Source of the DNA: JANLVI01 sp031363915
Lineage (GTDB): Bacteria; Vulcanimicrobiota; Vulcanimicrobiia; Vulcanimicrobiales; Vulcanimicrobiaceae
Length of the DNA stretch: 64,000 bases
Assembly: GCA_031363915.1 (NCBI GenBank)
Contig: JANLVI010000012.1
Coordinates: forward strand, 191,169-255,168
Direction: 5' to 3'
This document shows, one piece after another, positions 36,139-44,527 of this stretch. The first letter of the stretch is position 1, and every line of letters begins with the position of its first letter. The notes below the pieces were generated by a model. That model saw nothing but the letters and a program-made list of their open reading frames with translations. It ran no database searches and had not been told where the DNA came from. Position numbers and translations under genes: made by a program.

Positions 36139-36796
36139 GATCGGGTTGTTTCTCGCCCTCGTCGGCGCCGCTGGAACGCTTAGCGGATGTTACCGCGGAC
36201 CCGGCACGGATAGCACGACTTCGGCGGGTTCGACGCCCGAGCCGAATGCGAAAACGGCCTCCGCGTCGTCTCAAGCGCGCGTTGCTGCTCCGCCGAAGTT
36301 CGGGTCGATGCGTTATTCGTTCGTCGATCATTTTTCCGAAGGCAAGATCAACTCCGAGGCCGAGACCTCGACGCCGACCAAGCGCGGCGCGTTACTCCTG
36401 CGAACGAACGTGAACGGCACCAAGTTGGACTCGCTCACGGTCGTTTCGACGTATCGCTATTCGTTCTCGCTCAAGGCGGACCGCGGAACGGTGCTCGCGT
36501 TCACCGCCGCCAAGCCCTTTGAGATCGGAATCGCGGCGCGCGGTTTCGTCGATGTCAAAGACGGCTCCAAAACCGATCGCGTCTTCGTTATGGATCTGCC
36601 GCCGGCGAATGCCGACGGGCCGCAATGGCACCCCTTTACGAAGCCGCTCGACCGATATGCAGGAAAGAATGTCACTATTACTTTTGGGACCGACGTCGTG
36701 GACGGTAATGCGATCGCGACGTGGGTTTCGTTCGCGTACGCTGGTATCTACACGCCGGAGCGCGCATCCAGGAAAACTAAGAATGCGAGCAATTAA
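36131..36796 (+). CDS. Predicted lipoprotein of unknown function
   Basis: A 221-residue protein. The signal peptide MRKIGLFLALVGAAGTLSGC ends in a clean lipobox (LSGC, Cys20), so it should be lipid-anchored. A Ser/Thr/Ala-rich linker (about 21-55) leads to a beta-rich domain (60-215) with alternating strands (YRYSFSLKADRGTVLAF, KNVTITFGTDVVDGNAIATW), suggesting a jelly-roll or carbohydrate-binding-like sandwich. A good GGAAGGA ribosome site lies upstream. Position beside membrane enzymes suggests envelope work; no family recognised. Confidence 0.8.
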   Translation: MRKIGLFLALVGAAGTLSGCYRGPGTDSTTSAGSTPEPNAKTASASSQARVAAPPKFGSMRYSFVDHFSEGKINSEAETSTPTKRGALLLRTNVNGTKLDSLTVVSTYRYSFSLKADRGTVLAFTAAKPFEIGIAARGFVDVKDGSKTDRVFVMDLPPANADGPQWHPFTKPLDRYAGKNVTITFGTDVVDGNAIATWVSFAYAGIYTPERASRKTKNASN

Positions 36797-36884
36797 GTCG
36801 TTGCATCTCGCAATCGGTTCGTCAGATCGACGAATCCATGGGGACGCTCCACCTGCGGCCCGGCTATAGGCGAGATTTGATCGA

Positions 36885-37433
36885 TTTTGCGCCCGGCACA
36901 ATCCTCGCGATGTCCGGTATCTGAATTTTGCTCGCAACGCCGAGCGTTACGGCGCGGAGTTGTCGAAGATCTTTTCCGAGATGGTTTCCTCGGCAACGTC
37001 CATCGGCGGGCCTGCGGTATCCGGATTCGAGCACACCTTTGCGCGTTATCGCGGCAGTCCGTGCGCGTTCGGTATCGCGAACGGCACCGATTCGCTAGTG
37101 CTAACGCTCGTCGTGTGGGGGATCGGTCCCGGTGACGAGGTCATCGTTTCGGCGAATACCGAGGTTCCGACGGCGCTCGCCGTCGCATCCAGTTTCTATC
37201 TGAACTAAAATTTCGGTGCCTTGGGCTACGGCAAGCTGCATTGCGACCACCGACGCGCCCTTTGCCGAGCGGATGCGCGATCTTCGCAACTGCCGGCTGG
37301 TCAGCAATTATTCCCGCGCACTCGGTCGGATGAAATAGCCTCCTGAATCCACTCCAAGCGGCGTTGCCGGGGTGGGAACTCGCAGCGTACTATCTCTTGG
37401 GGATTCGCCGACGTGAGGGCATGGTTGACAACG
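36885..37433 (+). pseudogene. Decayed DegT/DnrJ/EryC1/StrS sugar aminotransferase
   Basis: Three collinear fragments of one aminotransferase survive in different frames. From about 36918: YLNFARNAERYGAEL, then SIGGPAVSGFEHTFARY, FGIANGTDSLVLTLV and GIGPGDEVIVSANTEVPTA, ending at a stop at 37206. From about 37230 in another frame: GCIATTDAPFAERMRDLRN up to the stop at 37337-37339. From about 37344: LNPLQAALPGWELAAYYLLGIRR. The order matches the family N-terminus, the post-lysine strand and the 'NSRLDPLQAA' region. The middle third, including the PLP lysine, is gone. The gene is therefore dead by internal deletion plus frameshifts. It lies near an intact paralogue at 38247-39404. Confidence 0.8.
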
Positions 37434-37477
37434 CGGGCCCAGGGGACAGCGGGAAACGCGTTCAACGCGTAACCTCT

Positions 37478-38236
37478 ATGACAGTATCCGATCTTCCCGC
37501 GCCGGATCTTGCAGAAGTTCGCACTCGTTCCGATTATGCGGCGGCGTTCGTTGGAACGCCGCTCGTGAGCGTGCGCATAGGCACGTACAATCGCGCGCAG
37601 ATATTATGCGAGCGCACGTTACCCTCGGTGATCGCGCAAACGTATCCGAATTGGGAAGCGGTTATCGTCGGCGACGCCTGTACTGACGATACGGCGGCGC
37701 GGATCGCAGCTCTCGACGATCCGCGCATTCGGTTTTACAACCGCCCGGTGCGGGGTCCGTACCCTGCCGATCCGATCGACTTCCATCGGGTGGCCGGTGT
37801 GTTTCCGGCAAACGAAGGCTTGGATCTTGCGCGGGGTGCATGGATCGCACCCCTCGATGACGACGATGAGTTTTCGCCCGATCACATCCAAACGCTACTG
37901 GGGGCCGCGATCGCGGAACGTGCTGAATTCGTCTACGGTCAGATGCGGGTGATCATCGAGCAGTCCGACGCGCAGACGTGGTTTGGAACTTGGCCGCCGG
38001 CGTTTGGAGATTTTGGTTTACAAAGCGCGGTCTATCACGCACATCTCAAAGGATTTCGTTACGATATCAACGCCTATCGGCACGGTGAACCCGACGACTG
38101 GAATTTGACGCGTCGCATGATCGCGGCGGGCGTCCGCTTTCACTACGTCCAGCGCGCCGTCGGGGTGTACCACGTGCGCGTTGCAGAAGCCGCACATTGG
38201 GAGTCTGTCGCCCAAGTCCGCGGACGATTACCCTAA
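37478..38236 (+). CDS. Family 2 glycosyltransferase
   Basis: I start at ATG 37478 (252 residues); an earlier start at 37364 would include residues that belong to the upstream aminotransferase pseudogene. The GT-A core shows PLVSVRIGTYNRAQILC, EAVIVGDACTDDT and APLDDDDEFSPDH, an acidic metal site. It ends soon after RFHYVQRAVGVYHV, so it is a compact single-domain enzyme with no membrane helix. It might have been co-transcribed with the now-dead aminotransferase. Convergent with the DegT gene ending at 38247. Sugar donor unknown. Confidence 0.85.
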   Translation: MTVSDLPAPDLAEVRTRSDYAAAFVGTPLVSVRIGTYNRAQILCERTLPSVIAQTYPNWEAVIVGDACTDDTAARIAALDDPRIRFYNRPVRGPYPADPIDFHRVAGVFPANEGLDLARGAWIAPLDDDDEFSPDHIQTLLGAAIAERAEFVYGQMRVIIEQSDAQTWFGTWPPAFGDFGLQSAVYHAHLKGFRYDINAYRHGEPDDWNLTRRMIAAGVRFHYVQRAVGVYHVRVAEAAHWESVAQVRGRLP

Positions 38237-38246
38237 GTCGGGGCGC

Positions 38247-39404
38247 TCACGGCGAAAGATAGTCGATGATGTCGCAGATCTGTTCGGTTCCTTCGGGTCC
38301 CAACGCGCCGAAAAAGGGGAGGCACAGCACTTCGTTTGCGACGGCGTGGGCGACGGGCAATCGGTCTGCTCGACTTGATGGAAGCTCGCGGTAGCTCGGG
38401 AACGTGCTGCACAGCGGGTAAAAATAGCGGCGTGCGAAGACGTTGAACGATTTTAACCGTTCGTAGAGCGCGTCCCGTGCGCCGCGATCGGAGATGCGCA
38501 CCACGAAATATTGTAGACTATCGGAGATGCCCTCGGGCACGGAAACGGTCTGCATGCCGGGAAGCCGGCCGAGCCGCTCGCGATAAATCGCTGCGATCTC
38601 GCGGCGACGGGTCATTTCCTCATCGACGAGCGGTAAGACGTGCAAACCGAGGGCGGCCTGCAATTCACTGAGCTTGCCGTTGATGCCAGCGAGCGGCACG
38701 TCGACTTCGCTTGCGATGCCGAAATTTCGCAAGAGTTTTAGCTTGCGATCGCACGCGGCGTCCGGGGCGACGACGGCGCCGCCTTCGCCCGTGTGAAAAA
38801 GTTTGGTCGCGTGAAAACTGAGGGCTGAAGCATCGCCGTAGTCGAGTACGGACGTTTCGCCGATGCGCGTGCCGAACGCGTGGGCGGCATCGTACACGAC
38901 GCGCAGTCCGTGCGTTTTCGCGATTGCTGCGATCGCCGCGACGTCGCATGGAATTCCGTAGACGTGAACGCCGAGAATCGCGCTCGTACGCGGGGTGATC
39001 GCGAGTTCGATGGCCTCGGGGGAGATCGTCATCGTGCGTGGGTCGATGTCGACGAAGACCGGCGTCAGCCCGAGCCACAGCAGCACGTGCGTCGTGGCGG
39101 GGAATGTGAACGGTGTCGTAATCACTTCGCCCGTGAGGTCGAGCGCGCGCATCGCCAAGAGCAGAGCCGTCGTGCCGCTGCCCGCAAGACAGAGGTGGTC
39201 TACCGCAAGTCGCTCGGCGAGCTGCACTTCGAGTGCCTGATGGAGCGGTCCGCTGTTGGTCAGGATCCCACGTTCCCAAATCCCGTCGAGCGTCTTGCGG
39301 ACGTCGTCGAGATCGGGAAAAATCGGCCGTGCGACATAGGTTGGCACCGCCAACGACTCAGGCGCTTGGCGCGCGCCCGAACTGCGCGCGAAAGTCACGC
39401 GCAT
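38247..39404 (-). CDS. DegT/DnrJ/EryC1/StrS family sugar aminotransferase
   Basis: A 385-residue PLP enzyme acting on keto nucleotide-sugars by family. LAGSGTTALLLAMRAL, TTPFTFPATTHVLLWLGL, VVYDAAHAFG (Asp172) and SFHATKLFHTGEGGA (Schiff-base K201) are all intact. GKLSELQAALGL matches the 'NGRLSELQAA' dimer/active-site segment. It is a different subgroup from the WecE-like enzyme at 27013. It may replace the decayed paralogue at 36885. The exact keto-sugar is unknown. Transcribed alone on the minus strand. Confidence 0.9.
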   Translation of the reverse strand: MRVTFARSSGARQAPESLAVPTYVARPIFPDLDDVRKTLDGIWERGILTNSGPLHQALEVQLAERLAVDHLCLAGSGTTALLLAMRALDLTGEVITTPFTFPATTHVLLWLGLTPVFVDIDPRTMTISPEAIELAITPRTSAILGVHVYGIPCDVAAIAAIAKTHGLRVVYDAAHAFGTRIGETSVLDYGDASALSFHATKLFHTGEGGAVVAPDAACDRKLKLLRNFGIASEVDVPLAGINGKLSELQAALGLHVLPLVDEEMTRRREIAAIYRERLGRLPGMQTVSVPEGISDSLQYFVVRISDRGARDALYERLKSFNVFARRYFYPLCSTFPSYRELPSSRADRLPVAHAVANEVLCLPFFGALGPEGTEQICDIIDYLSP

Positions 39405-39882
39405 GGCGGAAAAATCGGGCGAGCCGCTTCTGGTACAGCTTTAAACATGGACGGAGCAGAATTAGACGTGCTCCGAACCTGCGCCTTCGGTGCGCACCCC
39501 GATCTCCATTGACCGTATTGCTGACTAGCGTGCTTCGTCCGAGATTCTCATATCGAATGTTGAACTTCAATTTTATGCGCCAAAACACATACGACAGTCG
39601 AGCGTGCAAGGTCGAAACCGAGTGCGATTTGCCAAACGAATAATCGCCCGCCACGTCGGCTCCGTGCAGGCCCCAAGGTAGGCCTTCCAACGCACGTTCG
39701 GGCAGGCCGTCAACGCCGTGCGCGAACTGGTTCCGGCGCATTTGACGCGTGATACGCTAAGAGCATTTCGTGACAAGACGGATCCTATTTAGCGTAGAAA
39801 CGCGACAGATGTACGGCGAAAACCCAAAGATTGGCGAATAGACTCGAGCGGAATAGCCCTTTAAGGGACGAATTGTACGCTC
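39405..39882. other. Intergenic stretch of 478 bp before kamD, with possible gene remnant
   Basis: Divergent spacer between the DegT gene and kamD. At 39682-39792 a plus-strand frame reads AFQRTFGQAVNAVRELVPA, then HLTRDTLRAFRDKTDPI and stop. A TAG sits directly before it and protein-like sequence lies upstream in the same frame (RFAKRIIARHVGSV), so it may be the C-terminus of a decayed gene. An inverted repeat CCCTT-T-AAGGG (39857-39867) lies 15 bases before the kamD ATG. I looked for a cobalamin riboswitch and found none. Confidence 0.4.
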
Positions 39883-41430
39883 ATGCAACTTCAGGTAGAC
39901 GGCCGTTTGATCGAGAGCGGGCGGCGCTTGGCCGCATCGGTCACCGCTCCGATCGCGACTTTTATCGACCGACACTCGACGGTTTCGGTTGAGCGCTCGG
40001 TGCTTCGTCTGCTTGGTGTCGACGGCGTGGACGATGACGACGTGCCTTTCGTAAACCGGGTTCTCGAACGTTCCGGGTCGCCGACGAGCGGCATCGCTCG
40101 CCTTTTCGGCCGTGTTCTCGCGGAGACGGGTCTTCGGCCAAGCGAAGCGGCCCGGGCCATCGCTCAAGGAACGATCGACCTGGGCGGGTTGCCCTCGATT
40201 GCAAATGAGGCGGCGCAGGCCGCGCTCGCCCAGCACGTAGGAGCGGCTGTGGCGCGAATCGACCGCAATAGGGTTGACCGAGCCGATCGGCTAGCCCGTT
40301 TCCCGCAGGCTCCGCCGCCATTACTTTACCTCATCGTAGCGAGTGGGAATATCTACGAAGACCGCACCGCTGCGGTTGCCGCAGCAGAGGCTGGCGCACA
40401 GATCATAGCCGTGATCCGCTCGACGGCTCAATCGCTGCTCGATTTCGTGCCCTTCGGTGCGACGACCGAAGGCTTCGGCGGCACGTATGCGACGCAAGAA
40501 AACTTCCGCATCATGCGCGAGGCGCTCGATGAGGTCTCCGAGCGGCTCGGCCGCTACGTGATGCTCACCAACTACGCAAGCGGTCTCTGCATGCCGGAGA
40601 TCGCGACGATGGCCGCGCTCGAGCGGCTCGACATGTTGCTCAACGACTCGATGTACGGCATCCTTTTCCGCGACATCAACATGAAACGGACGTTTGTCGA
40701 CCAGCATTTCTCGCGGCTGCTGAACGCGCGTAGCGGGATCATTATCAACACGGGTGAGGATAACTACCTCACGACCGCCGATGCCGTCGAACAAGCGCCA
40801 GCGGTGCTCGCATCGCAGTTTATTAACGAGGCTTTCGCGCATCGTGCTGGGATGCGCGACGAGCAAATCGGCCTCGGCGATGCCTTTGAAATCGATCCCG
40901 ATCTCGAAGACGGGTTTTTGCTTCAAATCGCACAGGCCCAACTCGCTCGACAGATTTTCCCGAACTCGCCGCTGAAATACATGCCGCCGACAAAGCACAT
41001 GACCGGCAACATTTTCAAAGGCCACTTGATGGATGCGATGTTCAACCTCACCTCCGTCATGACGAATCAATCGATCCATCTGTGCGGCATGCTCACCGAG
41101 GCGATCCACACGCCGTTTCTTCACGACCGCGCGCTCGCGATCGAAAATGCGCAATATATCATGGGGACCGCGCGCCATTTCGGTGACGAAATCACCTTTA
41201 AGCCCGGCGGGAAGATCGAGTCGCGGGCGCAATTCGTGCTCGCTGAGGCGGTCAAACTGCTGGAGCGCGTCGCCGAGCGTGGACTCATGGAGTCGATTGA
41301 AGGCAAAGTCTTCGCCGATGTCTCGCGTTCGCCCGACGGCGGCCGTGGCTTCAACGGCGTCTTCGAAAAGGCGCCCGACTACTGGAATCCGTTCGCGGAT
41401 GAACTCGCGTTGACGTCGAGCGCACGATGA
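39883..41430 (+). CDS. kamD: D-lysine 5,6-aminomutase alpha subunit
   Basis: A 515-residue protein, the usual KamD length. The enzyme uses adenosylcobalamin and PLP to move the terminal amino group of beta-lysine or D-lysine. Conserved blocks include LYLIVASGNIYEDRTAA, FGGTYATQENFRIMREALDE, MLTNYASGLCMPEIA, NDSMYGILFRDINMKRTF, INTGEDNYLTT, PPTKHMTGNIFKGH and QSIHLCGMLTEAIHTPF. These line the TIM-barrel active site. Its stop overlaps the kamE ATG (ATGA). The lysine-fermentation partners (kdd, kce, kal, kamA) are not in the window, although thiolase and acyl-CoA dehydrogenase lie 14 kb away. Confidence 0.94.
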   Translation: MQLQVDGRLIESGRRLAASVTAPIATFIDRHSTVSVERSVLRLLGVDGVDDDDVPFVNRVLERSGSPTSGIARLFGRVLAETGLRPSEAARAIAQGTIDLGGLPSIANEAAQAALAQHVGAAVARIDRNRVDRADRLARFPQAPPPLLYLIVASGNIYEDRTAAVAAAEAGAQIIAVIRSTAQSLLDFVPFGATTEGFGGTYATQENFRIMREALDEVSERLGRYVMLTNYASGLCMPEIATMAALERLDMLLNDSMYGILFRDINMKRTFVDQHFSRLLNARSGIIINTGEDNYLTTADAVEQAPAVLASQFINEAFAHRAGMRDEQIGLGDAFEIDPDLEDGFLLQIAQAQLARQIFPNSPLKYMPPTKHMTGNIFKGHLMDAMFNLTSVMTNQSIHLCGMLTEAIHTPFLHDRALAIENAQYIMGTARHFGDEITFKPGGKIESRAQFVLAEAVKLLERVAERGLMESIEGKVFADVSRSPDGGRGFNGVFEKAPDYWNPFADELALTSSAR

Positions 41431-42209
41431 ATATCGCGAAACCCTACGGCGATGCAAAAGACGACGGCGCGATGCAGTTATCGTTTACGCTGCCGGTTCC
41501 GTGGAGCGAGGCGGCTGACGAAGCCGCCCGTCAGCTCGTCGCGAAAATGGGTTTCTCCGACGTCTCCGTCGTCGACGGGCGGGCGATTGCAGCCGGCTAT
41601 TCGTTTTTTGTGGTCTACGCACGCACGTCGATTGGCGTCGACGTCGACACGATCACCGCACCCTCTGCCACGACCGATGCCCTCGATATGGACGCGGTCG
41701 ATGCCCTAGTCCGCGAGCGTGTCGGGCGCAAGATTCGCGTCGCGGGAGCCTGCATCGGAACCGACGCTCACACCGTGGGCATCGATGCGATTCTTAACAT
41801 GAAGGGCTATAAGGGCGATTATGGCCTCGAGCGTTACCACGAATTCGAAATCCACAATTTAGGTAGTCAAGTTTCTGTTGATGAGTTCGTTCGATTTACC
41901 AAAACCAACAACATCGATGCCGTGCTGGCTTCGCAAGTCGTCACCCAAAAGGGTAGCGATATCGCGAATTTCACGGCGCTTGCCGAATTGCTCGAAGCCG
42001 AGGGCATCCGCGATCGGGTCCTACTGCTGTGCGGGGGGCCGCGGGTTACGAATTTGCTGGCCGCCGAACTTGGTTACGACGCCGGCTTTGGCCGGGGAAC
42101 TGTCCCAAGTGAGGTCGCGACGTTCATCGCGCGTCGCTTCAGCGAGAAAGCACACGACCCGGGGGCGGCCGTCAAGGACGCGAAGCAACCTCCGACCGGC
42201 GCGCGATAA
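41427..42209 (+). CDS. kamE: D-lysine 5,6-aminomutase beta subunit (B12-binding)
   Basis: A 260-residue subunit that binds both cofactors. The Rossmann B12 domain has the base-off motif GTDAHTVGIDAILNMKG; His115 would ligate cobalt (D-x-H-x-x-G at 113-118), and Lys126 in NMKG corresponds to the lysine that holds PLP as an internal aldimine in the resting enzyme. GDYGLERYHEFEIHNLGSQV and LLCGGPRVTNLLAAELGYDAGFGRGT complete the fold. The N-terminal 100 residues form the dimerisation domain. The 3' end overlaps the convergent methyltransferase gene by 38 bases. Confidence 0.94.
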   Translation: MNIAKPYGDAKDDGAMQLSFTLPVPWSEAADEAARQLVAKMGFSDVSVVDGRAIAAGYSFFVVYARTSIGVDVDTITAPSATTDALDMDAVDALVRERVGRKIRVAGACIGTDAHTVGIDAILNMKGYKGDYGLERYHEFEIHNLGSQVSVDEFVRFTKTNNIDAVLASQVVTQKGSDIANFTALAELLEAEGIRDRVLLLCGGPRVTNLLAAELGYDAGFGRGTVPSEVATFIARRFSEKAHDPGAAVKDAKQPPTGAR

Positions 42210-42915
42210 AGAGGCTTTGCTTTCCAAAAAATCGCCAAAAAATCGGCAAGCGGAGATAGAGGCGCACGAGTGCCGGATGACTGGGTAATTTGGACTTCGT
42301 GGTATACGGTAGGAAGCGCAAAACCTCGCGTTCGAGCCGCAGCCCGGAGAGTTCGAGCGCCTCGCGCATGCTGGCGTCGGTGAGGACCATGCTATGATCG
42401 ATGAAATCGAAGTAGCGCCAGCCCAAGAGACGGAAATTCGGTTGCAAGATGACGACGCGTCCTTGCGGTGAGAGACGTTCGCGTACGCGACGCAAGAGAT
42501 CGAGCACGGTTTGGCTGTTTCCGAGATGCTCGAGAAAATTACTAATGAAAATAAGGTCGAAATGGTTTTGCGGGACCTCGCCGAGGCCGAGATCGCCCAC
42601 GGTGTGGACGGTGACACCGGGTGCGGCGTGCCGCTTCGCATCCGGGTTTGCGTCGATACCGACGCGCTCTTCCGCCTTCACGGCGTTGAGAAAGTGGCAG
42701 AAGCCGCAGCCGATATCGAGTACGCGCGCATTGGCAGGTATGAGTTGCTGGAAGTAATCGGTTACGAGTACGTTCCAGACAGCGCGGACGCCCGCGAGCT
42801 CCGTTGGATTCCAGCGCTGGCCATAGATAAGTTCGAGTTCTGACGTGCTCACCTCACGTGCTTCATTCCGCCCCCGAAGCGCCCTGCTCGATCGCTCCCC
42901 TCGCCGGTCTCCCAT
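42172..42915 (-). CDS. SAM-dependent methyltransferase
   Basis: A 247-residue class I methyltransferase. The SAM loop is VLDIGCGFCHFLNAVKA (65-81), with unusual Phe-Cys after GCG, then FISNFLEHLGNSQTVLDLL and LSPQGRVVILQPNFRLLG. The stretch RYFDFIDHSMVLTD is typical of methyltransferases found with glycan genes. The start may be GTG 42852 (VSTSELELIYGQRW), which removes a basic 21-residue leader. It overlaps kamE tail-to-tail and diverges from the carboxypeptidase gene. Substrate unknown. Confidence 0.85.
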   Translation of the reverse strand: MGDRRGERSSRALRGRNEAREVSTSELELIYGQRWNPTELAGVRAVWNVLVTDYFQQLIPANARVLDIGCGFCHFLNAVKAEERVGIDANPDAKRHAAPGVTVHTVGDLGLGEVPQNHFDLIFISNFLEHLGNSQTVLDLLRRVRERLSPQGRVVILQPNFRLLGWRYFDFIDHSMVLTDASMREALELSGLRLEREVLRFLPYTTKSKLPSHPALVRLYLRLPIFWRFFGKQSLFIARRSEVASRP

Positions 42916-42946
42916 GAATTTTCGGATCGGCCACTAAGGCAGTCCG

Positions 42947-44527
42947 ATGAAACATCGAAAACCCATCGTGCGCTCGCGACGTACCTTCGCGGCGCTCGCG
43001 TTCTGCGCGATGGCGACCGGCTTAGGATTCGTTCCGGCGTCGGCCGTCGATCGGACGCTCGGAGCGGACGTGGCTAAGCCGAGTGCGGTCGGCGCGAGTT
43101 GGTCGCAGGCTCAGCAGAATATGCTCGCTCGCGATCTCGACGCGCAGCTTACTACTGCCGCGACGCTCAAAGGCGCACACGTCGGAATTCTTGCGGTCGA
43201 CGCTCGCGATGGCACCGTCCTCTACGAGCGGAATCCGGACGACGCACTAATGCCTGCATCGACGTTCAAATTGCTTACGGGAAGCGCCGCCTTGGAGCGT
43301 CTCGGCCCGGCATTTCGATTCCGCACCGCGGCCCTCGCGGAGGGTTCCGTCCAGGGCGGCGTGCTGCGCGGTCGTCTCGTCGTGCGCGGCGGTGGCGATC
43401 CGCTCCTTCGCGCCGCCGACTTCGACGATCTCGCGGCCGCACTCAAACGCGCCGGCATTGGCCGCATTGATGGACCGGTCGATATCGACACGTCGCATTT
43501 TGCCGATCCGCCCTACATGCCGGGCTGGTCATGGGATGATTTCCCATATTACTACGCTCCCAAAATTTCTGCGTTCTCGTTCGAAGAAAACGTCGTGCAT
43601 CTGACGATCACTCCGGCGCGCACGGCTGGTATGCGGGCGAAGATAGCCGCAGCCCCGTATGGACGCGTGGATGACTCATCCGGAGGTTGTGTGCTGACGA
43701 GTGATGTCGTCGTTCTTTCTCACGTGGTGACCGGAGCGCGGAGTTCTGCCGATTCGGTCGATCTCGAGCGCGATCCGGCCGGATGCATTACCGTCAAGGG
43801 CACGATTCCGCTCGATGCCGCACCCGAAACCGTCGATGCAGCCGTCCCGAGCCCCGAAGTCTACGCGTGGCATGTGCTCGGCGATCGATTTCGCGCTCAC
43901 GGTATCGCCTTTAGCGCACCGCGTTCGTACCCGGGATTTGCACAAAGCGTCGTGGCAGCGCCCGCCTCACCGAACGCGCGCGTCGTTTGGACGCATGATT
44001 CGGAGCCGCTTTCCGACCTGCTCGCCGATCTGTGGCTGCCAAGTGACAATCTTCTCGCGGAGTTACTCCTCAAATCGCTGGGCGCAGCCACCGCCGAGCC
44101 GGGCACCGCAGCAAGCGGAGTCGCCTATGAAACGCAGTGGCTGCGATCGCTCGGCGTCGACGTTGCGCTGCTCTCGATCGATGATGGGAGCGGTCTCTCG
44201 GCGTACGACCGCATCACCCCTCGCGCCCTCGTCGCCGTTCTGCAACACGATTGGAACGCTCCCACGCGCGAAACGGTGCTTGACGATCTTCCGGTTGCGG
44301 GTGTGAGCGGCACGCTCAAGTCAAGCTTTGCGGGAACGCTCGCTGAGAAGGCCGTGTTTGCAAAAACAGGATCGCTCTCGCACGTCCGCACGCTTGCAGG
44401 GTATGCCGCAACGCAAGTTCATGGCGCCGTCATCTTCGCGTTTCAAGTCGACGATTGGTCAGGAACAGCGGCCGATTTAAATTTGATTCGCGCTAGCTTT
44501 CTTTCGCGCATCATCGGAGACCACTAG
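42947..44527 (+). CDS. dacB: D-alanyl-D-alanine carboxypeptidase/endopeptidase (PBP4 type)
   Basis: A 526-residue penicillin-binding protein of the S13 peptidase family. An N-terminal signal peptide spans about 12-33 (TFAALAFCAMATGLGFVPASA). The three active-site motifs are present: S-x-x-K in MPASTFK (S105, K108), SDN in LPSDNLLAEL (about 366), and KTG in FAKTGSLSH (about 472). The insert between SxxK and SDN is long, as usual for this family. It would trim or cleave peptidoglycan cross-links in the periplasm. It abuts the next gene without any spacer (TAG then ATG). Confidence 0.93.
   Translation: MKHRKPIVRSRRTFAALAFCAMATGLGFVPASAVDRTLGADVAKPSAVGASWSQAQQNMLARDLDAQLTTAATLKGAHVGILAVDARDGTVLYERNPDDALMPASTFKLLTGSAALERLGPAFRFRTAALAEGSVQGGVLRGRLVVRGGGDPLLRAADFDDLAAALKRAGIGRIDGPVDIDTSHFADPPYMPGWSWDDFPYYYAPKISAFSFEENVVHLTITPARTAGMRAKIAAAPYGRVDDSSGGCVLTSDVVVLSHVVTGARSSADSVDLERDPAGCITVKGTIPLDAAPETVDAAVPSPEVYAWHVLGDRFRAHGIAFSAPRSYPGFAQSVVAAPASPNARVVWTHDSEPLSDLLADLWLPSDNLLAELLLKSLGAATAEPGTAASGVAYETQWLRSLGVDVALLSIDDGSGLSAYDRITPRALVAVLQHDWNAPTRETVLDDLPVAGVSGTLKSSFAGTLAEKAVFAKTGSLSHVRTLAGYAATQVHGAVIFAFQVDDWSGTAADLNLIRASFLSRIIGDH

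Noticed and set aside
39405..39882. Cobalamin riboswitch before the B12-dependent aminomutase
   Set aside because: No B12-box-like AGCCACTG sequence or the expected multi-stem layout could be found.
40321..41457. Minus-strand frame of 378 codons opposite kamD
   Set aside because: kamD matches its family along its full length; the antisense product has no recognisable motif.
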